Of a stretch of DNA of 64,000 nt, positions 1 to 9,100 are shown piece after piece. The stretch's first letter is position 1, and each line of letters starts with the position of its first letter. The notes under the pieces were generated by a model. It was not told where the DNA came from and made no database searches. It saw only the letters and a program-made list of their open reading frames with translations. The DNA is taken from positions 2,572,001 to 2,636,000 of the forward strand of contig NZ_JAMCOS010000001.1 in the NCBI RefSeq assembly GCF_028069655.1, written 5' to 3'. Origin of the DNA: Acidovorax sp. NCPPB 4044 (GTDB taxonomy: Bacteria; Pseudomonadota; Gammaproteobacteria; Burkholderiales; Burkholderiaceae_C). The translations under genes and the position numbers were made by a program.

Positions 1-944
1 ACCGTGGCGTTGTTGGCGGCCTCGGGGCCGGCCACGCCTTCGATGGCGCCCTGGGTGCCGAACTCTTCGCGGTTGGCGCCCTTGGCGAGCTTCTTCTCCG
101 TCGCGTAGCTCAGGAAGGTGGGGATCTCGGTGCCGCCCGCGGGGATGCAGCCGAACGGCGTGCCCAGCAGCGTGCCGCGCAGCCAGGCCGGCACGGAGCG
201 CTTCCAGTCGCGCGCGGTCATGTGCACGCGGCCCATGGCGTTGCGCGTGTCCACCTGCCGGCCTTCGTACATGGCGGCATACAGCACCTCGGCCACCGCG
301 AACAGGCCCACGGCCACGAGCACGATGTCGATGCCGTCCAGCAGCTCGGGCTTGCCCAGCGTGTAGCGCGCCGCGCCGGAGATCTGGTCCATGCCCACGC
401 AGCCCAGGGCCAGGCCCACGAACAGCGCGGTGAGCCCGCGCACGGTGCTCTGGCCCAGCACTGCGCTCACCGTGGTGAAGGCCAGCACCATCAGCATGAA
501 GTATTCGGGCGGCCCGAGCTTGACGGCGAATTCTGCGACCGAAGGTGCAAACAGCGTCACGACCACCGTGGCGATGGTGCCAGCGACGAACGAGCCGATG
601 GCCGCCGTGGCGAGCGCCGCGCCCGCGCGCCCGCTCTTGGCCATCTTGTTGCCCTCCATCGCCGTCACCATGCTCGCGGTCTCACCGGGCGTGTTGAGCA
701 GGATGGAGGTGGTGGAGCCGCCATACATGGCCCCGTAGTAGATGCCGGCGAAGAAGATCATGGAGGCCGTGACCTCCACCTTGGCCGTGATGGGCAGCAG
801 CATGGCCACGGCCACCGCGGGGCCGATGCCCGGCAGCACGCCCACGGCCGTGCCGAGTGCGCAGCCCACCAGGGCCCACAGCAGGTTGGCGGGCGTGGCC
901 GCGGTCGCGAAGCCCTGCAGCAGGGCGTTGAAAATATCCATCAT
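1..944 (-). CDS. tctA: TctA-family tripartite tricarboxylate transporter large permease (partial, C-terminus outside window)
   Basis: Large membrane subunit of a TctCBA secondary transporter, which imports citrate or related carboxylates across the inner membrane using a periplasmic binding protein. About 314 codons are visible and the frame is open to the window edge. The N-terminus carries the family signature: [11 protein letters not shown] near residues 35-45, then [20 protein letters not shown], followed by more hydrophobic segments. The ATG at 944 shares one base with the tctB stop (TGATG), so the two are translationally coupled. Substrate cannot be read from sequence; citrate is inferred from the adjacent TctDE-type regulators. 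Confidence 0.9.
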   Translation of the reverse strand, partial: MMDIFNALLQGFATAATPANLLWALVGCALGTAVGVLPGIGPAVAVAMLLPITAKVEVTASMIFFAGIYYGAMYGGSTTSILLNTPGETASMVTAMEGNKMAKSGRAGAALATAAIGSFVAGTIATVVVTLFAPSVAEFAVKLGPPEYFMLMVLAFTTVSAVLGQSTVRGLTALFVGLALGCVGMDQISGAARYTLGKPELLDGIDIVLVAVGLFAVAEVLYAAMYEGRQVDTRNAMGRVHMTARDWKRSVPAWLRGTLLGTPFGCIPAGGTEIPTFLSYATEKKLAKGANREEFGTQGAIEGVAGPEAANNAT

Positions 945-1504
945 CACAACCACCCCGTTTGCGTCAGGCCCGGCAGATTGATCGCCAGGAATTGCGTGAA
1001 GGCCCAGAACACGGGCGCAGAAATGGCCAGGCCCGTGAAGGCATCCACGGCCCAGGTGCGCGGCGATCCGGCGGCCGGCTGGTGCGCGGCGCGGCGCAGG
1101 CCCTGCACCGCCAGCAGATAGCACAGCGTGCAGCTGAGGATGAAGCCCACGGTGCCGATGAGCGCCGCGTTGAGCAGCAGGCCTGCCGACACCCAGACGA
1201 AGGCCTGCCTGTCGGCGCGGGCCGCGCCGCCCGGTGCGCCCATGGAGCGGAAGCCGCCCGAGAACACCTCCCACAACAGGAAGCCGCCGCAGACGGCCAG
1301 CACGGCCGACACCAGCCAGGGCAGGAAATTCGGGCCCACGCCGCCGTAGCCGGCTTCGCCCGGTATCTGCAGCGCGCCGGCCGCGAGCGCGGCCGCGACG
1401 AGCAGCACGCCGCAGCCCACGATGGCCTGGGCGCGGCGGGAAGGCACGGCTCCGGCGCTCGGGTCAGGCGCGTCCGTGGGAGAAGGTGCAAGAGGCTCTG
1501 TCAT
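944..1504 (-). CDS. tctB: TctB-family tripartite tricarboxylate transporter small permease
   Basis: Small membrane subunit of the TctCBA transporter; 186 residues with about four hydrophobic segments (near residues 25-45, 60-80, 105-130 and 150-170), as expected for TctB. The frame is open further upstream to 1558, but the ATG at 1504 is chosen because it follows a GGAGGA ribosome-binding site and the extra upstream residues look like non-coding DNA. It lies between tctC and tctA on the same strand and overlaps tctA by one base. Confidence 0.88.
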   Translation of the reverse strand: MTEPLAPSPTDAPDPSAGAVPSRRAQAIVGCGVLLVAAALAAGALQIPGEAGYGGVGPNFLPWLVSAVLAVCGGFLLWEVFSGGFRSMGAPGGAARADRQAFVWVSAGLLLNAALIGTVGFILSCTLCYLLAVQGLRRAAHQPAAGSPRTWAVDAFTGLAISAPVFWAFTQFLAINLPGLTQTGWL

Positions 1505-1636
1505 GGTGGATATGTCCTCCAGGGATGAGGCGCCGCCGGCCGCGCGGGCGCGCGCCACCGGGGGGTGGCGCGTGCTGCGCAGGGCGCGGTGCGCCGGGGA
1601 ATGCGTCGGCGCCGGGGCGCCGTTCCGGGCGGCCGG

Positions 1637-2596
1637 TCAGACCATGCCGGCCTTGACCATCGTGGCGCGCATGCTGGCGAACTCGGCATCCACGAAGGCG
1701 CCGAATTCGTCGCCCGCGAGCCAGGCGGCTGTCCAGTCGTTCTTCTCCATCGACTCGGCCCAGCTCTTGCTCTTCGTGGCCTGGGCGACCATGTCGATGA
1801 GCGCCTTGCGCTGCTGCGCGCTGATGCCGGGAGGCGCGTACACGCCGCGCCAGTTGCCGATCTCGACGTTGACGCCCTGCTCCTTCAGCGTGGGCACCGC
1901 CGAGCCCTTCAGGCGCTGGCCCGAGGTGACGGCCACGGGCACCATCTTCTTGGTGTTGATGTACTCGGCCATCTCGCTGTAGCCGCCGCCGCCGATGGTG
2001 ACGTTGCCGCCCAGGATGGCCGCGATGGCCTCACCGCCTCCGCGGAACGCCACGTAGTTGATCTTGGCCGGGTCCACGCCCACTTCGCGCGCGATCATCG
2101 CGGCCGCGATGTGCTCGGTGGAGCCGCGCGAGCCGCCGCCCCACTTCACGCTGCCGGGGTCCTTCTTGAGCTGGGCGATCACCTCGGCCATGGACTTGAA
2201 GGGCGAATTGGCGGGCAGCACGAACACGTTGTATTCGCTGGTCAGGCGCGCGATGGGGGTGGCCTGCGACAGGTTCACCGGCGGCTTGCCGGTGATGATG
2301 CCGCCCACCATGACCGAGCCCATCACCATGAGCGCGTTGGGATCGCCCTTGCTCGCGTTGACGAACTGCGCCAGGCCGATGGCACCGGCCGCGCCGCCCT
2401 TGTTGTCGTAGGTGACCGAGGAGGCCGCACCGGCGTCCTGCAGCGCCTTGCCGAGCGCGCGGCCCGTGGTGTCCCAGCCGCCGCCGGGGTTGGCGGGCAG
2501 CAGCATCTTGATCGCGGACGCGGCGCGCGCCGACAGGGGCAGCGCGCCCGCGGCCGCGAGGGCCGCCAGGGATCTGAGGAAGGTATCGCGACGCAT
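1637..2596 (-). CDS. tctC: Bug/TctC-family periplasmic substrate-binding protein
   Basis: Extracytoplasmic solute receptor of the adjacent TctAB permease; 319 residues. The first 26 residues form a signal peptide with a twin-arginine-like beginning (MRRDTFLRSLAALAAAG) and an ARA cleavage-type end. Family features follow: PANPGGGWDTTGRALGKALQ, then the central WGGGSRGSTEHI and FRGGGEAIAAILGGNV blocks that line the ligand pocket in Bug proteins. A strong AAAGGAG site precedes the ATG. It is first in the tctCBA operon and divergent from tctDE, which presumably controls it. Confidence 0.92.
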   Translation of the reverse strand: MRRDTFLRSLAALAAAGALPLSARAASAIKMLLPANPGGGWDTTGRALGKALQDAGAASSVTYDNKGGAAGAIGLAQFVNASKGDPNALMVMGSVMVGGIITGKPPVNLSQATPIARLTSEYNVFVLPANSPFKSMAEVIAQLKKDPGSVKWGGGSRGSTEHIAAAMIAREVGVDPAKINYVAFRGGGEAIAAILGGNVTIGGGGYSEMAEYINTKKMVPVAVTSGQRLKGSAVPTLKEQGVNVEIGNWRGVYAPPGISAQQRKALIDMVAQATKSKSWAESMEKNDWTAAWLAGDEFGAFVDAEFASMRATMVKAGMV

Positions 2597-2713
2597 GCGT
2601 GTCTCCTTTTATGGGTGTACTGAACCGGGCCGATGATGCGCGCGCTTCCTGTCAAACGGCTGTCCGCCGACTCAGGGAAAACACCCATGACGGAGCCGCG
2701 CGGAGGCGGTGCT

Positions 2714-3415
2714 ATGGTCCGGCGCATGCAACTGCTCCTCGTGGAAGACGACCCCGCCATGCAGGCCACGCTGCAGCGTTCGCTGGCGCGCCGGGGCATG
2801 GAAGTGACCGCGCTCGGCGATGGCCGGGCCGCCCTCGCGCAATGGACCTCGCGCCCGCCCGACGCCGTGGTGCTGGACCTGACGCTGCCGGGCCTGGACG
2901 GCCTGCAGGTGCTGCAGCAGGCCCGCGCGCAGGGCCTGCGCACGCCCGTGCTGCTGCTCACCGCGCGCGGCACGGTGGGCGACCGGGTGCTGGGCCTCAA
3001 TGCCGGGGCCGACGACTACCTGCCCAAGCCCTTCGACCTCGACGAGCTGGAGGCGCGCCTGCGCGCGCTGGTGCGCCGCCTCGGCGACCTGCCCGAAGCG
3101 CGGCCCGCCGCGGGCGCCGGCGCCGTGGTGCTCGGCGCCATTCGCTACGAGAAGGACAGCGGGGCCATCTACCTCGGCAACGAAGTGATGGAACTCACCC
3201 CGCGCGAAATGGCGCTCATGCACGCCCTTCTCGCCCAGCCGGGCCATGCCGTGGCCAAGGAGAGGCTCTACGAACTGGTGTTCCCCGGCCAGCTCGACGT
3301 GCAGTACGAGGCCATCGAAGTGGTGGTCTACCGCCTGCGCAAGAAGCTGGCAGGCACGGGCCTCACGCTGATGACGCTGCGCGGCCTGGGCTACCTGCTC
3401 AAGGCCGACCCATGA
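2714..3415 (+). CDS. tctD: TctD-like OmpR-family response regulator
   Basis: Cytoplasmic transcription factor, 233 residues from the ATG at 2714 (GGAGG seven bases upstream; a longer open frame starts at 2633). The receiver domain fills residues 5-120 with the acidic pair EDD, phospho-acceptor Asp55 in VVLDLTLPGLDGL, the LLTARG threonine block and the KPFDLDE lysine. A winged-helix DNA-binding domain follows (LTPREMALMHALL ... VYRLRKKL). Its stop overlaps the sensor-kinase start (ATGA). The divergent tctCBA operon is the likely target, inferred from position and family. Confidence 0.9.
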   Translation: MVRRMQLLLVEDDPAMQATLQRSLARRGMEVTALGDGRAALAQWTSRPPDAVVLDLTLPGLDGLQVLQQARAQGLRTPVLLLTARGTVGDRVLGLNAGADDYLPKPFDLDELEARLRALVRRLGDLPEARPAAGAGAVVLGAIRYEKDSGAIYLGNEVMELTPREMALMHALLAQPGHAVAKERLYELVFPGQLDVQYEAIEVVVYRLRKKLAGTGLTLMTLRGLGYLLKADP

Positions 3416-4881
3416 GGCGCTCCGGCCCGGGCCGTGCGCGTTCGCTGCGCCGGCAGCTGCTGGCGGGCATCCTGGTGCCGGTGGCACTGTTCATCGCCTA
3501 CAACACCGCCAACCTCTACAGCGAAACCCTCTCGGCCCTGCACACGGCCTACGACCGCACGCTGCTGGCTTCGGCCAAGACCATCAGCGAGCAGATCGAC
3601 GTGACCGGCTACGACGATGCCGCCCAGCTGCGTGCCACCGTGCCGTACTCGGCCCTGGAAGCCTTCGAGGCGGACAACCAGAGCCGCATGTTCTACCGCG
3701 TCTCCAACATGCACGGCGAAATGGTGTCGGGATTCGCCGAGCTGCCGATCTGGCGCGGCCGCATTCCCGCGCGGCCGCCCTATGCGGCCCTGGTCGATTT
3801 CTATGACGACGAGTTCCGCGGCCGCCCCGTGCGCGTCGCGGTGCTGCTCCAGCCGGTGGCCAGCGCCTCCGGCCGCGGCATGGCCGTGATCCAGGTGGCC
3901 GAGACGCTGGAGTTGCGCCGCACGCTGGCGCTGCAGATCCTCTGGACCACGCTCGCGCGGCAGGCGCTGCTTGCGCTGGTGGTGGCGCTCATCGTTGTCG
4001 TGGTGGTGCAGCGGGCGATGCGGCCGGTGCGCCAGCTGAGCGACCAGCTCCAGACACGGCCGGGCGACGACCTGCGCCCCATCGCCGCGCCCGGCTCACC
4101 GCGCGAACTGCAGCCGCTCGTCGATGCGACCAACCACGTGATGGGGCGGCTGGCACACCTGCTGGCCCACCAGAAACGCTTCGTCCGCGATGCCTCCCAC
4201 CAGTTGCGCACGCCACTCGCGGTGCTCAAGACGCAGGTGCAGTCGGCGCTGCGCGGCGATGCGCCGCCCCAGCAGGCGCTGCTCGAAATCCAGGTCACGG
4301 TGGAGCGCGCCACGCAGCTCGCCAACCAGATGCTGGCGCTCGCCAAGGTGGAGCAGCTGCGCCAGCAGAGCGCGGCGCCGCAGACGCGGTTCGACGAGAT
4401 CCTGCGCAGCGTGGCGCTGGAGATCTCGCCCCTCATCGCCCAGAAGGACCTCGACTTCGGCATCCACACCGATGCCGTGCCCATCCACGCCCATGAATGG
4501 ATGCTGCGCGAACTCACGCGCAACCTGCTGCACAACGCCATCCGCCATTCGCCCGGCTCGGGCGTGCTGTCGGTCGACTTGCGCTCGGACGGCCGCCATG
4601 CCGCGCTCACCGTGTCCGACCAGGGGCCCGGGATCGACGCAGAGCTGGCCCAGCGGCTGTTCCAGCCGTTTTCGGCGGGCGATGTGCGGGCCGGCTCCGG
4701 CCTGGGCCTTGCGATCTGCCAGGAGATCGTGCAGGCGCTGGACGGGCACATCGAACTGGTGAACCGCGATGACAACGGCCATATCGCCGGGCTCGACGCC
4801 ATCGTGCGGCTGCCGCTGCACGCTCCATCCGCAACGGCCGACACCCCGGCGTTGCCGGCTCGCGGACAATCGGGCCCATGA
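3412..4881 (+). CDS. tctE: TctE-like sensor histidine kinase
   Basis: Inner-membrane sensor kinase of 489 residues. Two transmembrane segments, near residues 17-35 and 180-200, flank a periplasmic domain of about 145 residues. Then come a HAMP-like linker, the phospho-acceptor His263 in ASHQLRTPLAVLK, the N box NLLHNAIRHS, G1 DQGPGID and G2 GSGLGLAIC. All catalytic boxes are present. It is translationally coupled to the regulator upstream and to the S4-domain gene downstream (four-base ATGA overlaps at both ends). The sensed ligand is unknown; tricarboxylates are suggested by the divergent transporter. Confidence 0.9.
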   Translation: MRRSGPGRARSLRRQLLAGILVPVALFIAYNTANLYSETLSALHTAYDRTLLASAKTISEQIDVTGYDDAAQLRATVPYSALEAFEADNQSRMFYRVSNMHGEMVSGFAELPIWRGRIPARPPYAALVDFYDDEFRGRPVRVAVLLQPVASASGRGMAVIQVAETLELRRTLALQILWTTLARQALLALVVALIVVVVVQRAMRPVRQLSDQLQTRPGDDLRPIAAPGSPRELQPLVDATNHVMGRLAHLLAHQKRFVRDASHQLRTPLAVLKTQVQSALRGDAPPQQALLEIQVTVERATQLANQMLALAKVEQLRQQSAAPQTRFDEILRSVALEISPLIAQKDLDFGIHTDAVPIHAHEWMLRELTRNLLHNAIRHSPGSGVLSVDLRSDGRHAALTVSDQGPGIDAELAQRLFQPFSAGDVRAGSGLGLAICQEIVQALDGHIELVNRDDNGHIAGLDAIVRLPLHAPSATADTPALPARGQSGP

Positions 4882-5297
4882 CCCCACCCGAATCGATGCG
4901 CCTGGACAAGTGGCTGTGGTGCGCGCGCTTCTACAAGACGCGCTCGCTGGCCGTGGAAGAAATCGGCAAAGGCCGCGTGACCATCAACGGCCAGGCCGCC
5001 AAGGCCTCCCGGGAGCTGCGCCCGGGCGATACCGTGGCGCTGCGCCAGGGCCCCATGGCGCGCACGGTGGTCGTGCGCGGCTTGAGCGCCATGCGCGGCC
5101 CGGCCGTGGTAGCGCAGCAACTCTACGAGGAAACGCCCGAGAGCATCGCGGCGCGCGAGCAGGCCGCAGAGATGCGCCGCCTCGCTCCGGAGCCCGCCGC
5201 CAGCCTGCACGAAGGGCGGCCCACCAAACGCGACCGCCGCGACATCGACCAGGCGCACGACTGGGGCAGCCGCTGGAGCGCCTCGGTGGACGAGTGA
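4878..5297 (+). CDS. hslR: Hsp15-like S4-domain ribosome-associated protein
   Basis: 139 residues. An N-terminal S4 RNA-binding domain (MRLDKWLWCARFYKTRSLA through ELRPGDTVALRQG) is followed by the Hsp15-type tail (LYEETPESIAAREQ ... GRPTKRDRRDIDQ). In E. coli, Hsp15 binds 50S subunits that still carry a nascent chain and helps to recycle them after heat shock. Length and both halves match that family well. The start overlaps the end of tctE by four bases, so it is probably cotranscribed with the two-component system without an obvious functional link. Confidence 0.9.
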   Translation: MTPPESMRLDKWLWCARFYKTRSLAVEEIGKGRVTINGQAAKASRELRPGDTVALRQGPMARTVVVRGLSAMRGPAVVAQQLYEETPESIAAREQAAEMRRLAPEPAASLHEGRPTKRDRRDIDQAHDWGSRWSASVDE

Positions 5298-5316
5298 GGC
5301 GCCGCCCGCGGCCGGC

Positions 5317-5895
5317 TCATCCGGCGGCCGTCGGACGCAGCATGCGCAGCACCACGTTCAGGTAATCGTCCATGCGCTGGCGGGCGCGCTCCGCCTCGCG
5401 CTCCAGCTCGCGCAGGCTCTTGGTGCCGTCTGCCGCATCGAGGGCTTCGCTTTCGCCCAGGCAGATCGCCGACTGGCGGCGCGCCAGGCGCACTTCGGCG
5501 GTCTGCCAGTCGCGGCGCAGCTCGCTCCACTGCTCGGAAGCCGCCCGCAGCGCCGGGGCGCGGTCGGTCTCCGGTGCGGCGCAGGCCGCAGCGGGCCGCT
5601 GCGATACCGGCGCAGAAGAGCGCCTGCGCCGCAATCCGTCCTGCCCCAATGACGAACGCGCGAGCGCAAACGTCTTCTCTGCCGCCAGTTCCTCGGTGGC
5701 CCAGCGGCCACGCACCGCATACCATGCACCGCCGCCGACGGACCACGCGCCGCGCCAGCCATCGCCGCTGGCCCATACCATGATGCCGACCTTGCGGCCC
5801 GCGTGCTCGCGGTACCGCACGGGTTCCCGGGCCGATGGAGGAGTGGCGCCAGCCTGCGCAGTCCGGTGGGGGGTCGTCGTAGGTAGAAAGTCCAT
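5317..5895 (-). CDS. Hypothetical protein with charged C-terminal helical region
   Basis: 192 residues from the ATG at 5895. I recognise no family. The middle part (YREHAGRKVGIMVWASGDGW ... GRWATEELAAEKTFALAR) looks like a genuine folded segment. The C-terminal third is Arg/Glu-rich and probably helical (SLRELEREAERARQRMDDYL). There is no signal peptide or membrane segment. The reading frame continues to 6102 but the upstream part has no protein-like character. It ends 19 bases from the convergent hslR stop and is divergent from the large hybrid kinase. Confidence 0.6.
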   Translation of the reverse strand: MDFLPTTTPHRTAQAGATPPSAREPVRYREHAGRKVGIMVWASGDGWRGAWSVGGGAWYAVRGRWATEELAAEKTFALARSSLGQDGLRRRRSSAPVSQRPAAACAAPETDRAPALRAASEQWSELRRDWQTAEVRLARRQSAICLGESEALDAADGTKSLRELEREAERARQRMDDYLNVVLRMLRPTAAG

Positions 5896-6105
5896 GCCGC
5901 TGCGCGGGCAAACGGCGTGCCCGGGCGCGCCGCCTTTTTTGCAGGCACCGGGCCGGTCTGCGGGTCGGCCTGGTAAAAATTTCTCACCGATGAGCATTCC
6001 GCTGAATGGCAAATCTTCCGACGTGCCGGCCCGTGGGGATGAGCTAGCATCGTCCCCCCAATCGCCTTCCACGCACCGCGAGTGCACACCCCACAAGGAC
6101 AAGAG

Positions 6106-9100
6106 ATGGACGAGATCATGACGGGCGATGCCGACGATGCCATGGCAGGGCCGGTGCCTGCACGCGGCTATCAGGCCTTGCCCGTCGTGGGCCTGGGAGG
6201 CTCAGCGGGCGCGTTGCAGGCCCTGCGCGATTTCTTCGCGGCCATGCCGCCGCAGCCCGGCATCGCCTTCGTCGTCGTGCTGCACCTGTCGCCCGAGCAT
6301 GAGAGCGTGCTGGCCGAATTGCTGCAGCGCGTGACGTCTCTGCGCGTGCAGCAGGTCACCGACACGGTGACCATGGAAGCCGACACGGTCTACGTCGTGC
6401 CGCCGCGCAAGGTCCTGGAAGCCCGGGACGGCACCCTCACGCTCGGCCCCCTGCCGGCCGACCGGCAGCGCCACGTCGCCGTGGACCTGTTCTTCCGCAC
6501 GCTCGCCGACACGCATGGCCCGCATGCCACCGCCATCGTCCTGTCGGGTGCAGACGGCGACGGTGCCATCGGCATCAAGCGCATCAAGGAGCATGGCGGC
6601 CTCACCATCGCGCAGGACCCCGAGGAAGCGTCGTCCAGCGGCATGCCCAGCTCGGCCATCGCCACGGGCATGGTCGATTGGGTGCTGCCCGTGGGCCAGA
6701 TGGCCCATCGCGTGCTGGAGTACCACCGGATGGAGCGCCGGCTGCAGTTGCCGCCTGTCCAGAGCGCGCCGCCACAGGCCTCTGCCGGCACCGACATTCC
6801 CGACGAAGATGCGCTGCGCGAAGTGCTGAACTTCCTTCGCCACCGCACCGGGCGCGATTTCAGCGAGTACAAGCGCGCCACCGTGGTCCGCCGCGTCGGC
6901 CGCCGCCTGCAGGTGAACGGCATCGCCACGATGGCGGGCTACCTCGATTGCCTGCGCACGCGCCCCGGCGAGGCCGGCGCCCTGCTGCAGGACCTGCTCA
7001 TCAGCGTGACGAATTTCTTCCGGGACCCGGCGTATTTCGCGGCGCTGCAGGCCTATCTGCCGGAACTCTTCCAGGGCAAGAGCGGCGCCGACACGCTGCG
7101 CGTGTGGGTGGCCGGCTGCGCGACCGGCGAGGAGGCGTATTCCATCGCGATGCTGCTGACCGAGCATGCCCGCACGCTCGACTCCGCGCCCGTGCTGCAG
7201 ATCTTCGCCACCGACCTGGACGACAGCGCCATCCGCGTTGCCCGCGACGGCTTCTACCCGGCGGCGATCGAGGGCGATGTCGCGGCCGACCGGCTGCGGC
7301 GCTTCTTCGTCCGCGAGCGCGGCGGTTACCGCGTGCGGCGCGAACTGCGCGAATGCGTTCTCTTCGCGGTGCACGACCTGCTCAAGGATTCGCCGTTCTC
7401 ACGGCTCGATCTCATCTCGTGCCGCAATCTGCTCATCTACCTGAACCGGGAAGCGCAGCGGCGCGTGCTGGATACCTTCCATTTCGCGCTCCTGCCCGGC
7501 AAGACGCTGTTTTTGGGGTCGGCCGAATCGGTGGAGGACAGCGATTCACGCTTTGTCGTGGTCGATGAACAGCACCGCATCTACAGCCACCAGATCGCGC
7601 CCCGCACCGAGCTGCTGGCGTCTGGCGGCAGCGACACCATCGTGGCCGCGATGGAGGCGCAGTTCACGGCGCACCAGGGGCCGATCGTGCACTCGGCGGC
7701 CATGGCACGGCCGTTCGCGGATGCTGCCCGGCCCCTGGCGTCGGCCCCGGGCAGCAAGCCGCTGTCCTGGGGTGAGGTGCACCTGCGGTTGCTGGAGCAC
7801 CTCGCGCCACCGTCGATCCTGGTCGATGGCGAGCAGGAAATCCTCCACATGTCGCCGTCGGCGGGCCGTTTTCTGTCCTTCCATGGCGGGGAGCCTTCGC
7901 GCAACCTGCTGCGGCTCATCCACCCTGCCCTGCGCATCGGGCTGCGGGCGGCCCTCTACCGCGCGGGCCGCACCGGCCAGCCCGCGCTGCTGGAGGCGGT
8001 GTCGCTCGACATCGCGGGCAGCTCCGTGTGGCTGGCGCCCGAGGTGCGGCCCATGCCGGACCTGGTGCCGGGGCTGTCGCTCATCCTGCTGCCCACGGCA
8101 TCTGTGGCCGCGCTGCCAGCCGCCGCCACGGCCGAGCTGCCCTCGGACGCCGCGGCCGAGCAGCTCGACCGCGAACTGGAGCTGCTCAACGCACAGCTGC
8201 GCAGCACCATCGAGCAGTACGAGGCGTCCACCGAGGAATTGCGGGCCAGCAACGAAGAGCTGCAGGCCATGAACGAGGAGCTGCGCTCTGCCACCGAAGA
8301 GCTGGAGACCAGCCGCGAGGAACTGCAGTCCATCAACGAAGAGCTGACCACCGTCAACCACGAACTCAAGAGCAAGGTGGACGAGCTGGGCCACGCGAAC
8401 AGCGACATGCAGAACCTGATGGATGCCACGGCCATCGCCACGGTGTTCCTGGACCGCGATCTGCGCATCACCCGTTTCACGCCTTCCGCCGTCACCCTGT
8501 TCAACCTCATCGCGACGGACGTGGGCCGGCCGCTGTCGAACCTGCGCACGCAACTGCAATACCCTGAACTGGCCGAGGACGCCCGGCGCGTGCTGGAGCG
8601 GCTTGCGCTGGTGGAGCGCGAGGTGGGCGCGAGCGACGGCAATTGGTACCTCGTGCGCATGCTGCCCTACCGCACACTGGACGATCGCATCGCCGGCGTG
8701 GTGCTGACCTTCGTGGACATCTCCGAGCGCAAGCAGGGCCAGGAGGCGCTGCGCCGCTCCGAAGACCGCTTCAGCGCCATCGTGAACCAGGCCGTGGTGG
8801 GCGTGGCGCAGACCAGCCTGGACGGCCGCATCACCTTCGTCAACCGCCACTACAGCCACATGCTGGGCTATGGCGACGAAGAGCTCATCGGAATGCAGCT
8901 GCTGGACCTCGTCCATCCGGGCGACCGGCGCCTCAGCGCCCATCTCATGCAACGGCTCACGGAGTTCGGGGAACCCTTCCATATCGAGAAGCGCTGCCTG
9001 CGCAAGGACGGCAGCACGCTGTGGCTGCACAACAGCATCAGCTTCCTGGCCGATGCGGAAGGCCGCCCCACGGCGTCGATCGTCGTGTGCAACGACATCA